Origin: JBFWVD01 sp050246915 | GTDB lineage: Bacteria; Actinomycetota; Acidimicrobiia; Acidimicrobiales; Ilumatobacteraceae | DNA: 64,000 bases | Direction: 5' to 3' | Assembly (NCBI GenBank): GCA_050246915.1 | Contig: JBFWVD010000003.1 | Coordinates: 62,001-126,000, forward strand | Part shown: in pieces, positions 16,666-24,483 of the stretch | How positions within the stretch are numbered: position 1 is the first letter of the stretch | Layout of the letters: each line of letters opens with the position of its first letter | The notes under the pieces: generated by a model | The model's input: only the letters and a program-made list of their open reading frames with translations | Database searches by the model: none | Told to the model about the DNA's origin: nothing | Program-made: the position numbers and the translations under genes

Positions 16666-18048
16666 TCAGATTGCGTCCTGCAGGCGACGGGCGTGGCGAT
16701 CGTGCAAGGCGAGCATCTCGTCGAGGCGGTTGCTGACCAAGTGACCGTCGCGCACCACGAAGCGTCCGTGCACGATGGTGTGACGCGCTTGGGTCGGCCC
16801 GCATCGCAGCCATCCCTCGATCGGATCGTCGATGACGCCGGCGAAGCTGAGGCCGTCCATCGGCCACACGGCCACGTCGCCCACCGCTCCGACGGAGAGC
16901 TCACCGATCTCGCCACTGCGACCGAGGCATGCCGCGCCGCCGCGAGTGGCGACGTCGAGCGCGGCACGCGCGTCGAATGCCGACGGTGTCGATCGCAGCT
17001 TGGCCAAGAGCATCGCCGTGCGCGCTTCGAGCCACAGCGAAGCGGCGTCGGCCGACGACGATCCGTCGCAGCCGAGACCGACCGGCACACCTGCGGCACG
17101 CAGATCGACCACCGGAGCGATCCCCGAGCCGAGGATGCAGTTCGAACTCGGGCAGTGGGCGACGCCAACGTGCGCTGCACCCAGCCGCACGATCTCGTCA
17201 GGGTTGGGCATCACGCAATGGGCGAGCCAGGTGCGATCGGTGCACCAGCCCATGTCCTCGAGGTACTGGACCGGTAGGCAACCGAATCGCTCCAACGAGT
17301 AGCTCACGTCCTCGGCGTTCTCGGCCAGATGGGTGTGGAGCCGCACGTCGAGGCGCTCGGCCAGCACTGCGGTGTCGCGCATCAACTCGGTGGTGACGCT
17401 GAACGGCGAGCACGGCGCCAGCGCGATGCGGGTCATGGCGCCACGAGAGCGATCGTGCCAGCGGTTCACCTGTTGCTCGCACTCAGCCAGGATCGTGTCG
17501 TGGTCCTGCACCACGCTGTCGGGGGGCAGGCCGCCGTCCTTCTCGGAGAGGTTCATGGAGCCACGCGTCGGATGGAACCGCACGCCGAGATCGAGGGCGG
17601 CTTCGATCTCCGCGCTCAGGAGGTCACCGGCTCCCGTCGGGTGCAGGTACAAGTGATCGGTGCTGGTGGTGCAGCCCGACAAGGCCAGCTCGGCCAGGCC
17701 GACCCAGGCCGACACGTGCGCCCCCTCGGCATCGAGATGAGCCCACCGCGGATAGAGCGACTGCAACCAACCGAACAATGGCGCGCTCGTCATGGGCGGA
17801 TAAGCCCGGGTCAGGTTCTGGTACAGATGATGGTGGGTGTTCACCAGTCCTGGCGTGACCAGACAGCCGGCGACGTCGACGATCTCGTTGGCTTCGGGCG
17901 GAGCCTCGGTACCGCCCCCGATCCCCGACACGAATCCATCGGTGATGGCCACCCATCCGTCGCGCAATTCGCGTTGACTGCCGTCCATCGTGGCGACGAG
18001 ACGAGCGTTGCGGATGAGGAGATCTGCAGGTGCGGCGGGCGCGTTCAT
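16666..18048 (-). CDS. Amidohydrolase, probable 8-oxoguanine/guanine deaminase
   Basis: 460 residues, the normal size for TRZ/ATZ-type deaminases of the amidohydrolase superfamily. Metal ligands are visible: H72 and H74 in VNTHHHLYQNLTRAYP, His in HTHLAENAED with its catalytic Glu, His in LAHCVMP and Asp in GLGCDGSSSADA. The HLYQ-LTRA segment after the HxH motif is characteristic of 8-oxoguanine deaminases, which act in purine salvage; related cytosine or hydroxyatrazine-type deaminases cannot be excluded. A TAGGTT box 10 bases before the ATG suggests a very short leader. Confidence 0.87.
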   Translation of the reverse strand: MNAPAAPADLLIRNARLVATMDGSQRELRDGWVAITDGFVSGIGGGTEAPPEANEIVDVAGCLVTPGLVNTHHHLYQNLTRAYPPMTSAPLFGWLQSLYPRWAHLDAEGAHVSAWVGLAELALSGCTTSTDHLYLHPTGAGDLLSAEIEAALDLGVRFHPTRGSMNLSEKDGGLPPDSVVQDHDTILAECEQQVNRWHDRSRGAMTRIALAPCSPFSVTTELMRDTAVLAERLDVRLHTHLAENAEDVSYSLERFGCLPVQYLEDMGWCTDRTWLAHCVMPNPDEIVRLGAAHVGVAHCPSSNCILGSGIAPVVDLRAAGVPVGLGCDGSSSADAASLWLEARTAMLLAKLRSTPSAFDARAALDVATRGGAACLGRSGEIGELSVGAVGDVAVWPMDGLSFAGVIDDPIEGWLRCGPTQARHTIVHGRFVVRDGHLVSNRLDEMLALHDRHARRLQDAI

Positions 18049-18121
18049 GACGACCGGGAACCTAGCGGCACGGGGTTTCGGCGGTGTTGCGATGGTGGAG
18101 ACCCCGCTGGTGCTGAGCCGC

Positions 18122-19474
18122 TCATCGCAACGTCTCCAGCACCTCGGCCACGTCGTCGATGGTCGTGCGGGGGTTCACGAAGCACAGTCGCAGCACGGTC
18201 TCGTTCTTCCAGGAACTGGGGACCACGAAGGCGATCTGGTCCCGCAACGTCCGATCGCACCAGCGTTGATAGTCGATGGGCTTCCAGCCGAGGCGGCGCA
18301 GGACGATGACCGACAACTCGGGTCGCAGACACAGTTCGACGTGATCGAGTCGGTCGACCAGATGGGCCACCTCGCCGGTGAGCGCCAGTGTCATCTCGAT
18401 CGCCTCCCGATAGGCGTCAGTGCCGTAGGTGGCGAGCGAGAACCACAGCGGCATGCCGCGGGCGCGTCGGGTCAAGTGGATCGCGTAGTCGCTGGGGTTC
18501 CACTCGCCCGCCTCGTGGAGCACGTCGAGATACTCGGCCTTCTGGGCATGGGCGGCACGAGCCAGTTGCGGATCGCGATAGAGCAAGGCGCAGCAGTCAT
18601 AGGGAGCGAACAGCCACTTGTGGGGGTCGACGATGAACGAGTCGGCTCGTTCGACGCCGTCGAAGAGTCGGCGCAGCCGCGGGGCCATGAGTGCCGCTCC
18701 CCCATACGCCCCGTCCACGTGCAACCACGTGTCAACTTCTGTTGCTACCTCGGCGGCACCAGCGAGATCGTCGACCACCCCGACGTTGGTCGAGCCGGCA
18801 GTGGCGACGATGGCAATGAGATCGTCCACATCCACGTCGGCCAACGCGATCCGCAGCGCGTGGCCGGTCAGGCGACCGCGCTCATCGGCCGGGACGTCGA
18901 CCACGTCGACGTCCATGACGCGCGCCGCGGTGCGCACGGAGGAGTGCACTGAGCTGCTGGCCGCGATCAGTCCGCGGGCACCGGCATTGGCGGGGTTCTT
19001 GCCGCGCCACGCGTGGCGCGCCGCAACGAGTGCGGAGAGGTTGCCGGCCGTGCCACCCGACACGAAGACGCCGCCGGCCTCATCGGGCAGACCGGCGAGA
19101 TCGGCCAGCCATCGCAGGGCCTGGTTCTCGGCGTATGTGGATCCCGCGCCTTCGAGCCACGAACCACCGAACAATGACGAAGCCCCGACCACCAGATCGA
19201 ACAACGTGGCCGCTTCAGTGGGTGCCGCGGCGACGAATGCCCAGAAACGGGGGTGATCGACCGAGATGTTCGACGGAGCGAGGACCTGAGCGAACAGCTC
19301 CAGCGCCCGCTGCCCACCGATGCCCTGGGCCGTGATGGTCCGACCCACCAGTTCGCTCAGCTCCTGGGGTGAGCGAGGCCCGTCGAGCGGCGGCGGGTCG
19401 AGCCGGATCCGCTCCAGTGCATAGGTGAAGATCCGCTGGGCGAGATCATCGGTGAGAGCGTCGTAGACGTGCAC
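18122..19474 (-). CDS. PLP-dependent group II amino-acid decarboxylase
   Basis: 450 residues from the GTG at 19474. The frame stays open upstream only because it runs through a 22-bp repeat array. The PLP Lys is in SFIVDPHKWLF, followed by PYDCCALLYRD; HVDGAYGGAA supplies the cofactor-stacking His and Asp. This is the aromatic amino acid/2,4-diaminobutyrate/glutamate decarboxylase superfamily. Product and substrate are unknown. The gene begins only 5 bases from the repeat array, so the array forms its leader or promoter region. Confidence 0.9.
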   Translation of the reverse strand: MHVYDALTDDLAQRIFTYALERIRLDPPPLDGPRSPQELSELVGRTITAQGIGGQRALELFAQVLAPSNISVDHPRFWAFVAAAPTEAATLFDLVVGASSLFGGSWLEGAGSTYAENQALRWLADLAGLPDEAGGVFVSGGTAGNLSALVAARHAWRGKNPANAGARGLIAASSSVHSSVRTAARVMDVDVVDVPADERGRLTGHALRIALADVDVDDLIAIVATAGSTNVGVVDDLAGAAEVATEVDTWLHVDGAYGGAALMAPRLRRLFDGVERADSFIVDPHKWLFAPYDCCALLYRDPQLARAAHAQKAEYLDVLHEAGEWNPSDYAIHLTRRARGMPLWFSLATYGTDAYREAIEMTLALTGEVAHLVDRLDHVELCLRPELSVIVLRRLGWKPIDYQRWCDRTLRDQIAFVVPSSWKNETVLRLCFVNPRTTIDDVAEVLETLR

Positions 19475-19479
19475 GGACC

Positions 19480-19606
19480 CAGGCTCGCGCAGCGGACGGC
19501 ACAGGCTCGCGCAGCGGACGGCACAGGCTCGCGCAGCGGACGGCACAGGCTCGCGCAGCGGACGGCACAGGCTCGCGCAGCGGGAGACGCCCGCCGGGTC
19601 GGACTA
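19480..19606 (-). repeat. 22-bp tandem repeat array, left copy (4.7 units)
   Basis: Four full 22-bp units start at 19480, 19502, 19524 and 19546 and begin CAGGCTCGCGCAGCGG. A 16-base partial unit follows, then the 23-base unique tail GAGACGCCCGCCGGG... ending GGACTA. The total is 127 bases and is identical to 19707-19833. Confidence 0.93.
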
Positions 19607-19706
19607 NNNNNNNNNNNNNNNNNNNNNNNNNNNNNNNNNNNNNNNNNNNNNNNNNNNNNNNNNNNNNNNNNNNNNNNNNNNNNNNNNNNNNNNNNNNNNN
19701 NNNNNN
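19607..19706. other. Assembly gap of 100 N
   Basis: Exactly 100 undetermined bases, the default scaffold-gap length. The flanks are identical over 127 bases, so no sequence may really be missing. Confidence 0.97.
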
Positions 19707-19833
19707 CAGGCTCGCGCAGCGGACGGCACAGGCTCGCGCAGCGGACGGCACAGGCTCGCGCAGCGGACGGCACAGGCTCGCGCAGCGGACGGCACAGGCT
19801 CGCGCAGCGGGAGACGCCCGCCGGGTCGGACTA
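19707..19833 (-). repeat. 22-bp tandem repeat array, right copy
   Basis: Four full units (19707, 19729, 19751, 19773), a 16-base partial unit and the same 23-base tail give 127 bases identical to the left flank. This is probably the same physical sequence assembled twice. Confidence 0.93.
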
Positions 19834-19835
19834 GA

Positions 19836-19991
19836 TCACTTGTTGGCGTCGAGGAGCTCGGAGCCCTCGAACTTGTCATCCACGCGGTTCTTGACCAGTC
19901 CTCCGAGGAGGGCCGCGCCGATGGCGCCGCTCATCCCGACGATGACGGGGAAGATCAACAGGATCACGATCAGTGCAATGGCTCCACCCAC
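19836..19991 (-). CDS. Small membrane protein, hypothetical
   Basis: 51 residues from the GTG at 19991, chosen because a TAGGGT -10 box lies exactly 7 bases upstream; the frame is open to 20024. One or two hydrophobic segments (GGAIALIVILLIFPVIVGM and SGAIGAALLGGLV) are followed by a charged cytoplasmic tail (KNRVDDKFEGSELLDANK). I do not recognise it. It stands upstream of the repeat array and the decarboxylase on the same strand. Confidence 0.6.
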   Translation of the reverse strand: MGGAIALIVILLIFPVIVGMSGAIGAALLGGLVKNRVDDKFEGSELLDANK

Positions 19992-19998
19992 GGAGACA

Positions 19999-20004
19999 AC
20001 CCTA
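19999..20004 (-). promoter_or_regulatory. -10 box (TAGGGT) of the small membrane protein gene
   Basis: TAGGGT on the minus strand, 7 bases before the GTG at 19991, fits a leaderless promoter and decides the start. Confidence 0.45.
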
Positions 20005-20037
20005 ACCCGCTCAGAGCGGAGCACTGGAACGGACCGG

Positions 20038-20200
20038 CCGCAAGCTTCCTCGGCTCAGTTGGACCGTGTGTGCTTCGCCGAGTCCGCAAGCTTCCTCGGC
20101 TCAGTTGGACCGTGTCTGCTTCGCCGAGTCCGCAAGCTTCCTCGGCTCAGTTGGACCGTGTGTGCTTCGCCGAGTCCGCAAGCTTCCTCGGCTCAGTTGG
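20038..20200 (-). repeat. 46-bp tandem repeat array at a gene end (3.5 units)
   Basis: Units begin at 20038, 20084, 20130 and 20176, each starting CCGCAAGCTTCCTCGG. They are nearly identical (one base differs in unit 2). The last partial unit contains the stop codon of the LLM oxidoreductase gene. On the minus strand each unit holds GCCGAG and CTCGGC 12 bases apart, able to form a hairpin, so the array could act as serial terminators. Confidence 0.9.
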
Positions 20201-21233
20201 TCCACTCGCGCACGCGGCCGATGATGGCGACGGCGTCATCGGTGGGAAGGGTGAGGTTGAGCGTTGTCACGCCCGAATCGCGGAACGCCTGGATGCGTTC
20301 GCGAACGAAGCCTTCATCGCCGCACAGGTTGGTGAGACGCACCAACTCCTCGGGGATTGCCGCCGCCGCCTCGTCCTTGCGACCGGACAGGTAGAGGTCC
20401 TGGATCAGCGCCGCTTCCTTCTCGTAGCCGTACCGAGCGACGAGCGCGTTGTAGAAGTTCTGGCCCTTGGCACCCATGCCGCCGACGTACAGCGCCAGAT
20501 GCGGGCGGGCGTACGCATCGAGCACCTTGCGGCAGCTCTCGGGATCGCCGATGTAGGCAACGCCGCCGGCGACGACTTCGAGCGGACCGAGATCGGCGGA
20601 CCGCTTGGCCTTCCCCACCGCCAAGGAATCAGCGAAGACATCGACGTGCTCGGGGAAGTAGAAGAGCGGAAGCCAGCCGTCGGCCACTTCGGCGGTGAGT
20701 TCGATGTTCTTGCCGCCCAGCGCAGCGATGTAGATGGGGATGTTCGAGCGGCGGGGTTTGCCGATGATCTTGAGCGGCTTGCCGAGACCGCTGCCTTCGG
20801 ACTCGGGCAAGGGAATCGTGTAGTTGGGGCCGTGGTGCACCAGGGGTTGCTCTCGGGCCCACACCGCACGGCAGATCTCGGCGTTCTCGCGGGTGCGGCC
20901 GAGCGGCTTGTCGTAGGCAACGCCGTGCCAACCCTCGACGACCTGTGGGCCCGACGCCCCGATACCGAGGATGAATCGTCCGTCAGTGAGCTCATCGAGG
21001 CCGGCCGCCGTCATGGCCAGCAACGTCGGGGTGCGCGTGTAGATGGGCAATATGGCGGAGCCGATGGTGAGGCGTTCGGTCTTGGCGGCCAGGTATCCCA
21101 TGAGGCTGACGCTGTCGAAGCCGTACGCCTCGGCCAGCCAAGCGATGTCGAGGCCCGCCTTCTCGAACTCCACCACGCGAGCGACCGACTGTTTGAACCC
21201 GCCGCTATAGGCAATTTGTGTTGACAACTGCAT
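20193..21233 (-). CDS. LLM-class F420-dependent oxidoreductase
   Basis: 346 residues from the ATG at 21233, where AGGGGG lies 9 bases upstream; an ATG three codons earlier is too close to it. The luciferase-like TIM barrel is evident from AWLAEAYGFDSVSLMGYLAA, GSAILPIYTRTPTLLAMTAAGL and GRFILGIGASGPQVVEGWHG. Actinobacterial members of this shape use coenzyme F420 to reduce or oxidise a variety of substrates. The substrate is unknown. The start region contains a dispersed palindrome (21210-21225), and the stop lies inside the 46-bp repeat array. Confidence 0.9.
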   Translation of the reverse strand: MQLSTQIAYSGGFKQSVARVVEFEKAGLDIAWLAEAYGFDSVSLMGYLAAKTERLTIGSAILPIYTRTPTLLAMTAAGLDELTDGRFILGIGASGPQVVEGWHGVAYDKPLGRTRENAEICRAVWAREQPLVHHGPNYTIPLPESEGSGLGKPLKIIGKPRRSNIPIYIAALGGKNIELTAEVADGWLPLFYFPEHVDVFADSLAVGKAKRSADLGPLEVVAGGVAYIGDPESCRKVLDAYARPHLALYVGGMGAKGQNFYNALVARYGYEKEAALIQDLYLSGRKDEAAAAIPEELVRLTNLCGDEGFVRERIQAFRDSGVTTLNLTLPTDDAVAIIGRVREWTN

Positions 21234-21270
21234 GGCTGGCATCCCCCTGAGGCTGGCGACCGCGCCGATC

Positions 21271-21304
21271 TGGTGTCACCATACCTCAGGGTATGGTGAC
21301 ACCA
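21271..21304. promoter_or_regulatory. 34-bp perfect inverted repeat at the TetR gene stop
   Basis: Arms TGGTGTCACCATACC (21271-21285) and GGTATGGTGACACCA (21290-21304) are perfect 15-bp inverted repeats around a 4-base loop. The stop codon of the TetR gene is at the loop. It sits 37 bases upstream of the LLM gene start. It can act as a terminator hairpin for tetR, as a TetR operator controlling the LLM gene, or both. Confidence 0.75.
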
Positions 21305-21843
21305 GGAAACGCAGCGGCGGTGATCAGATCGAACATCTCCACGAGGCGCTTGCGGTTCACCCGTCGGCTGCGCTGTTGGGCGCCGATGAGCATCGTCACC
21401 GAGGCCCGGGCGTAGAGCGCGGCGTCCTCGGCGCTCAGACCCGCTTGCTCGCTCACTTCGGCCAGTGCTCGTTCACGCGCGGCGTCGACGCGCGCCTGGG
21501 TGGCCGCCACGGCTTCGTCAGCGCGGGCCCACGCTCGGATGGCGGACTCTGCGGCGTGATTGAGGTCGAGCGCATATCGCTTCAATGCCGCCAACCGAGC
21601 TAGCGGGTCGGTGAGCTGCTCGACCGTGTTGTGGATCGCACGCTCGGGGTCGGTCGCCCAATGGTGCAACAGGCGTTGGCGATAGTCCTCACCACCGCGG
21701 AAGTGGTGGTAGAAGGACCCTTTGGTGACCTGCAGTTGGCGGCAGAGGTTCTCGATCGTCACGGCGCCGATGCCGCCGTCGGCCAGGAGCACCATGCCGG
21801 CGTCGAAGTAGCGACGCGTGGTGAGTGGCTCGGCCGAGCTCAC
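21286..21843 (-). CDS. TetR-family transcriptional regulator
   Basis: 185 residues from the GTG at 21843, one base after the ridA stop. A typical TetR helix-turn-helix is visible (VTIENLCRQLQVTKGSFYHHF) with preceding helix RRYFDAGMVLLADGG. The rest is the helical regulatory core. The C-terminus GVTIP is encoded by one arm of a perfect 34-bp inverted repeat. It is cotranscribed with ridA and lies just before the LLM oxidoreductase, so it likely controls these genes through that repeat. Confidence 0.87.
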   Translation of the reverse strand: MSSAEPLTTRRYFDAGMVLLADGGIGAVTIENLCRQLQVTKGSFYHHFRGGEDYRQRLLHHWATDPERAIHNTVEQLTDPLARLAALKRYALDLNHAAESAIRAWARADEAVAATQARVDAARERALAEVSEQAGLSAEDAALYARASVTMLIGAQQRSRRVNRKRLVEMFDLITAAAFPGVTIP

Positions 21844-21844
21844 G

Positions 21845-22201
21845 TCACTTGAGCGGCTTGAAGGCCCAGGCCTCGATCTCGACCGCTCCGCCGAAGGGCA
21901 GGGCGGCCACACCGATGGTGCTGCGCGCGGGCCGGGCCTCGCCGAACCCCTCGGCGTAGGCCACGTTGAACTCCCCGAAGGTGTCCATGTCGGTGAGGAA
22001 GCAGAGCGTCTTGGCGATATCCGACAGCGTGGCGTCGTGCTCGGCCAGACGGGCGACCAGGTTGGCCACGGCCTGGGTGGTCTGGGCGCCGACGCCGCCC
22101 TCGACGACCTCGCCATCGGCAATGCCGAGCTGACCCGACACGATGATCCAGTCACCGGCGCGAACGACGGGGGTGTACGGGGGCTGCACGTAGGAGGCCA
22201 T
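21845..22201 (-). CDS. RidA/YjgF-family protein
   Basis: 118 residues from the ATG at 22201, with a leaderless-type TAGGGT box 7 bases before it. The RidA fold is indicated by DWIIVSGQLGIADGEVVEGG, GVGAQTTQAVANLVARL and the C-terminal FGGAVEIEAWA. The Arg that binds the imine or enamine carboxylate in true RidA (usually PARST) is present in ARPARSTIGVAALP. It probably deaminates reactive 2-aminoacrylate-type intermediates; some paralogues act in catabolic pathways, which the linked LLM gene could suggest. Confidence 0.88.
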   Translation of the reverse strand: MASYVQPPYTPVVRAGDWIIVSGQLGIADGEVVEGGVGAQTTQAVANLVARLAEHDATLSDIAKTLCFLTDMDTFGEFNVAYAEGFGEARPARSTIGVAALPFGGAVEIEAWAFKPLK

Positions 22202-22208
22202 GGATCGC

Positions 22209-22218
22209 ACCCTAACGT
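22209..22218. promoter_or_regulatory. Overlapping divergent -10 boxes
   Basis: On the minus strand TAGGGT (22214-22209) is 7 bases before the ridA ATG. On the plus strand TAACGT (22213-22218) is 6 bases before the ATG at 22225. The two -10 boxes overlap by 2 bases within a 23-bp intergenic gap, so both genes appear leaderless and the promoters should exclude each other. Confidence 0.5.
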
Positions 22219-22224
22219 CTCGCC

Positions 22225-23205
22225 ATGGCGCGACCTCCAGGACGATTCGGGGCCCCGGCGCGCGTGGCCGCGGCGGGCCTGGGGGTTGTGGCGGCGGCCG
22301 TCGTCGTCACCGTGATGATCCAGCGCTCGGACGGGACGGGGGCGGACTCGGCCGGGTCACCGTCAACGTCAATCCCCATTGACACGACGAGTACGGCGGT
22401 GGATCCGACTGTCGCCGTGGACCCGAGCGGGACAGTGGGCGCGACCACTACGTCGCCGCCCGCGACCGCCGTGACGCCGACACCGCCGCCCGTCTCGGCA
22501 AACTCGGTGCCACCCACCAGTGCCCCGTCGACCGTGGTACCCACGTCACTGGCAGCGACCCCAGCGTCCACTGCGACGCCGACGTCATCAGCACCGGCCT
22601 CCGCACCCACCGCGACTCGTTCAGCCGCGACGTTCGCGTCGTCGGTGGAGCCACTCGATGAGTCGACCAAGGCATCGATGATCGGTGTCACCTGGCGCGA
22701 GGGCTGTCCCGTCCCACTCGATGACCTGCGGGCGGTCGAGGTGACCTACGTCGGCTTCGATGGCAACGACCACCGAGGCACGCTCGTGGTGAACGCGTCA
22801 GCGACCGATGAGATCATCACGGTGTTCGGTCGCCTCTATGAGGCGGGATTCCCTATCCGCAAGATGATCCCCATCGAGGCGTACGGCGGCGACGATGACG
22901 CTTCGACGAAGGACGACAACACCTCGGCGTTCAACTGCCGCACGGTGTCGGGGTCATCGACGATCTCCCAGCATGCCTACGGCTTGGCGATCGACATCAA
23001 CCCGCTCGAGAACCCGTACGTCCGTCGCGACGGAACCGTGCTCGACCCGGTGGCCGAGCAGTTCCTCGATCGCTCACTGGGCGCACCGGGAATGATCGTG
23101 CGCGGCGATGTCGTGGTGAAGGCGTTCTCGTCGGCGGGTTGGGGATGGGGAGGGAACTTCTCCTCGACGAAGGACTATCAGCACTTCTCGGCCAACGGGC
23201 GTTGA
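22225..23205 (+). CDS. Secreted M15-family D,D-/L,D-peptidase
   Basis: 326 residues. One N-terminal membrane helix or signal anchor (residues 12-30) is followed by a 120-residue Thr/Pro/Val-rich linker and then a VanY/M15-type catalytic domain. Zinc ligands appear in SQHAYGLAIDINP (His, Asp) and KDYQHFSANG (His). Such enzymes cleave peptide stems of peptidoglycan at the cell surface. The linker would span the cell wall. A perfect GTCAAT palindrome is embedded at 22368-22383. Confidence 0.87.
   Translation: MARPPGRFGAPARVAAAGLGVVAAAVVVTVMIQRSDGTGADSAGSPSTSIPIDTTSTAVDPTVAVDPSGTVGATTTSPPATAVTPTPPPVSANSVPPTSAPSTVVPTSLAATPASTATPTSSAPASAPTATRSAATFASSVEPLDESTKASMIGVTWREGCPVPLDDLRAVEVTYVGFDGNDHRGTLVVNASATDEIITVFGRLYEAGFPIRKMIPIEAYGGDDDASTKDDNTSAFNCRTVSGSSTISQHAYGLAIDINPLENPYVRRDGTVLDPVAEQFLDRSLGAPGMIVRGDVVVKAFSSAGWGWGGNFSSTKDYQHFSANGR
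22368..22383. repeat. Dispersed palindrome GTCAAT-N4-ATTGAC
   Basis: Perfect 6-bp arms with CCCC spacer, inside the linker-coding part of the M15 peptidase gene. Confidence 0.75.
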
Positions 23206-23221
23206 TGCGTTGGCGGCGCAT

Positions 23222-23237
23222 GTCAATCTGCCTTGAC
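23222..23237. repeat. Dispersed palindrome, one mismatch
   Basis: GTCAATCTGCCTTGAC lies in the 114-bp gap between the M15 peptidase and DUF222-HNH genes, starting 17 bases after the first stop. It differs from GTCAAY-N4-RTTGAC at one base. Confidence 0.65.
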
Positions 23238-23302
23238 GTTTCTCAAGATCGTTGGGTCGCTCGGTTGAACACCTCCGGGCCGATGGTTTTCATCACACCC
23301 CA

Positions 23303-23320
23303 TACGTACACTTGTTCGTA
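23303..23320. promoter_or_regulatory. LexA/SOS-box-like palindrome
   Basis: TACGTACACTTGTTCGTA has 7-bp arms with one mismatch around a 4-base centre and matches the actinobacterial SOS box CGAAC-N4-GTTCG at all but one base. It covers a TACACT -10 box (23307-23312) that is 7 bases before the ATG, and its last base is the A of the start codon. Confidence 0.6.
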
Positions 23321-24480
23321 TGCGGAAGTTGCCGGTCTTGCGAGAGTTGATCGAGAGCATCGGCATCGATGAACTCGTCGACGACCTCGACACGATCTGG
23401 CACCTCATCGACTCGTTGACCGCGAGAGCCACTGTCGCCACGGGAACGTTCGAAGCTGAAGGCCGTTACGCCATCGCCGGTGCAGTCTCGATGGGGACGT
23501 ATCTGTCGGCCCACAGCCCGCTCGGGCGTGAAGCGACCAGCGTCGCCGCTCTGGCTCGCAAACTGCGGTCGTTGCCCACTACGCAGGCCGCGTGGCTGGA
23601 TGGGTCACTGACCGGTGGGCAAGTGAAGATCATCTCCGATCACGTCCGTGCCGATCGGGTTGGCCTGTTCGCGGATCACGAAGACGCGATCGTGCCCACA
23701 TTGTCGGGACAGTCGGTGAAACACACCGACATCTCGATGGCCTATTGGCGGAAAATGGCCGAGAACCTCATCGACAAACCCCCACGAGAAGCCAAAGGCC
23801 TTCGTCTCGTCCCGATCGCCGGGGAAGACCTGTGGAAGATCGACGGGACCCTGTCCGAACACGACGGGAAACTCGTCAACGACATGATCACCCTGCTGCG
23901 CCGACCCCCCGTCGAAGGCGACACCTCCACCGGGCCGCAACGCAACGCCACCGCACTGGCCGAAGGCGCAGCGTTCGTGCTCGCCCAACACGACACCGAC
24001 AAACAGCCCCGCAACGCGCAAAGCCTCACGCTCATGGCCTGGGCAGAACACGCGCAAGACCCCTCACGCGGCGCGATGACGTTGGACGGCAAACCGATCT
24101 CCCGACGCCTCTACGAAGAACTGGCCTGCGCGCCAGAAGTGACACGGATCTTGTACCAGAGCCCATCCAAACCCGTGGATCTCGGCCGAGCCACCCGCGT
24201 CGTTCCCAAAGAACTGTTCAAAGCGGTCGCCGCCCGAGACCACGGATGCCGCTACCCCGGCTGCGACCGGCCTGTCGCTTGGTGTGAAGCCCACCACGTC
24301 AAACACTGGATGTGGGACGGACGAACCGACTACTGGAACCTGGCTTTGCTCTGCGCTCGGCACCATCACCTCATCCACCGCATCGGCTGGAAACTCGAAA
24401 TGGACGAAGACTTCACCGTCACCGTCACCACCCCCGACGGCCGACGGCTCATCAGCCACCCACCACCACTGTTGCAATAG
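23320..24480 (+). CDS. DUF222-HNH endonuclease domain protein (13E12-type)
   Basis: 386 residues. The N-terminal DUF222 region spans about residues 20-290, and the C-terminal HNH nuclease motif (CRYPGCDRPVAWCEAHHVKHW, then NLALLCARHHHLIH) has CxxC plus the HH/N/H core. These proteins are abundant in actinobacteria as the 13E12 repeat family; mycobacterial copies are known to lie in the LexA regulon, in keeping with the SOS-like box over this promoter. The role is unproven, and mobile, intron-like and DNA-repair roles have been suggested for the family. Coding is intact with conserved catalytic residues. Confidence 0.9.
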   Translation: MRKLPVLRELIESIGIDELVDDLDTIWHLIDSLTARATVATGTFEAEGRYAIAGAVSMGTYLSAHSPLGREATSVAALARKLRSLPTTQAAWLDGSLTGGQVKIISDHVRADRVGLFADHEDAIVPTLSGQSVKHTDISMAYWRKMAENLIDKPPREAKGLRLVPIAGEDLWKIDGTLSEHDGKLVNDMITLLRRPPVEGDTSTGPQRNATALAEGAAFVLAQHDTDKQPRNAQSLTLMAWAEHAQDPSRGAMTLDGKPISRRLYEELACAPEVTRILYQSPSKPVDLGRATRVVPKELFKAVAARDHGCRYPGCDRPVAWCEAHHVKHWMWDGRTDYWNLALLCARHHHLIHRIGWKLEMDEDFTVTVTTPDGRRLISHPPPLLQ

Positions 24481-24483
24481 CGG

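Noticed and set aside
19357..19879. Frames crossing the N block with repeated PLREP/PSAAR residues
   Set aside because: They translate the 22-bp array and unknown bases; there is no evidence for a protein.
19480..20200. CRISPR array
   Set aside because: The repeats are directly tandem with no spacers of unrelated sequence and no cas genes nearby.
19836..20200. Insertion sequence or mobile element at the repeat-rich gap
   Set aside because: No transposase, no terminal inverted repeats and no target duplication are seen; the repeats are explained by tandem duplication and assembly overlap.
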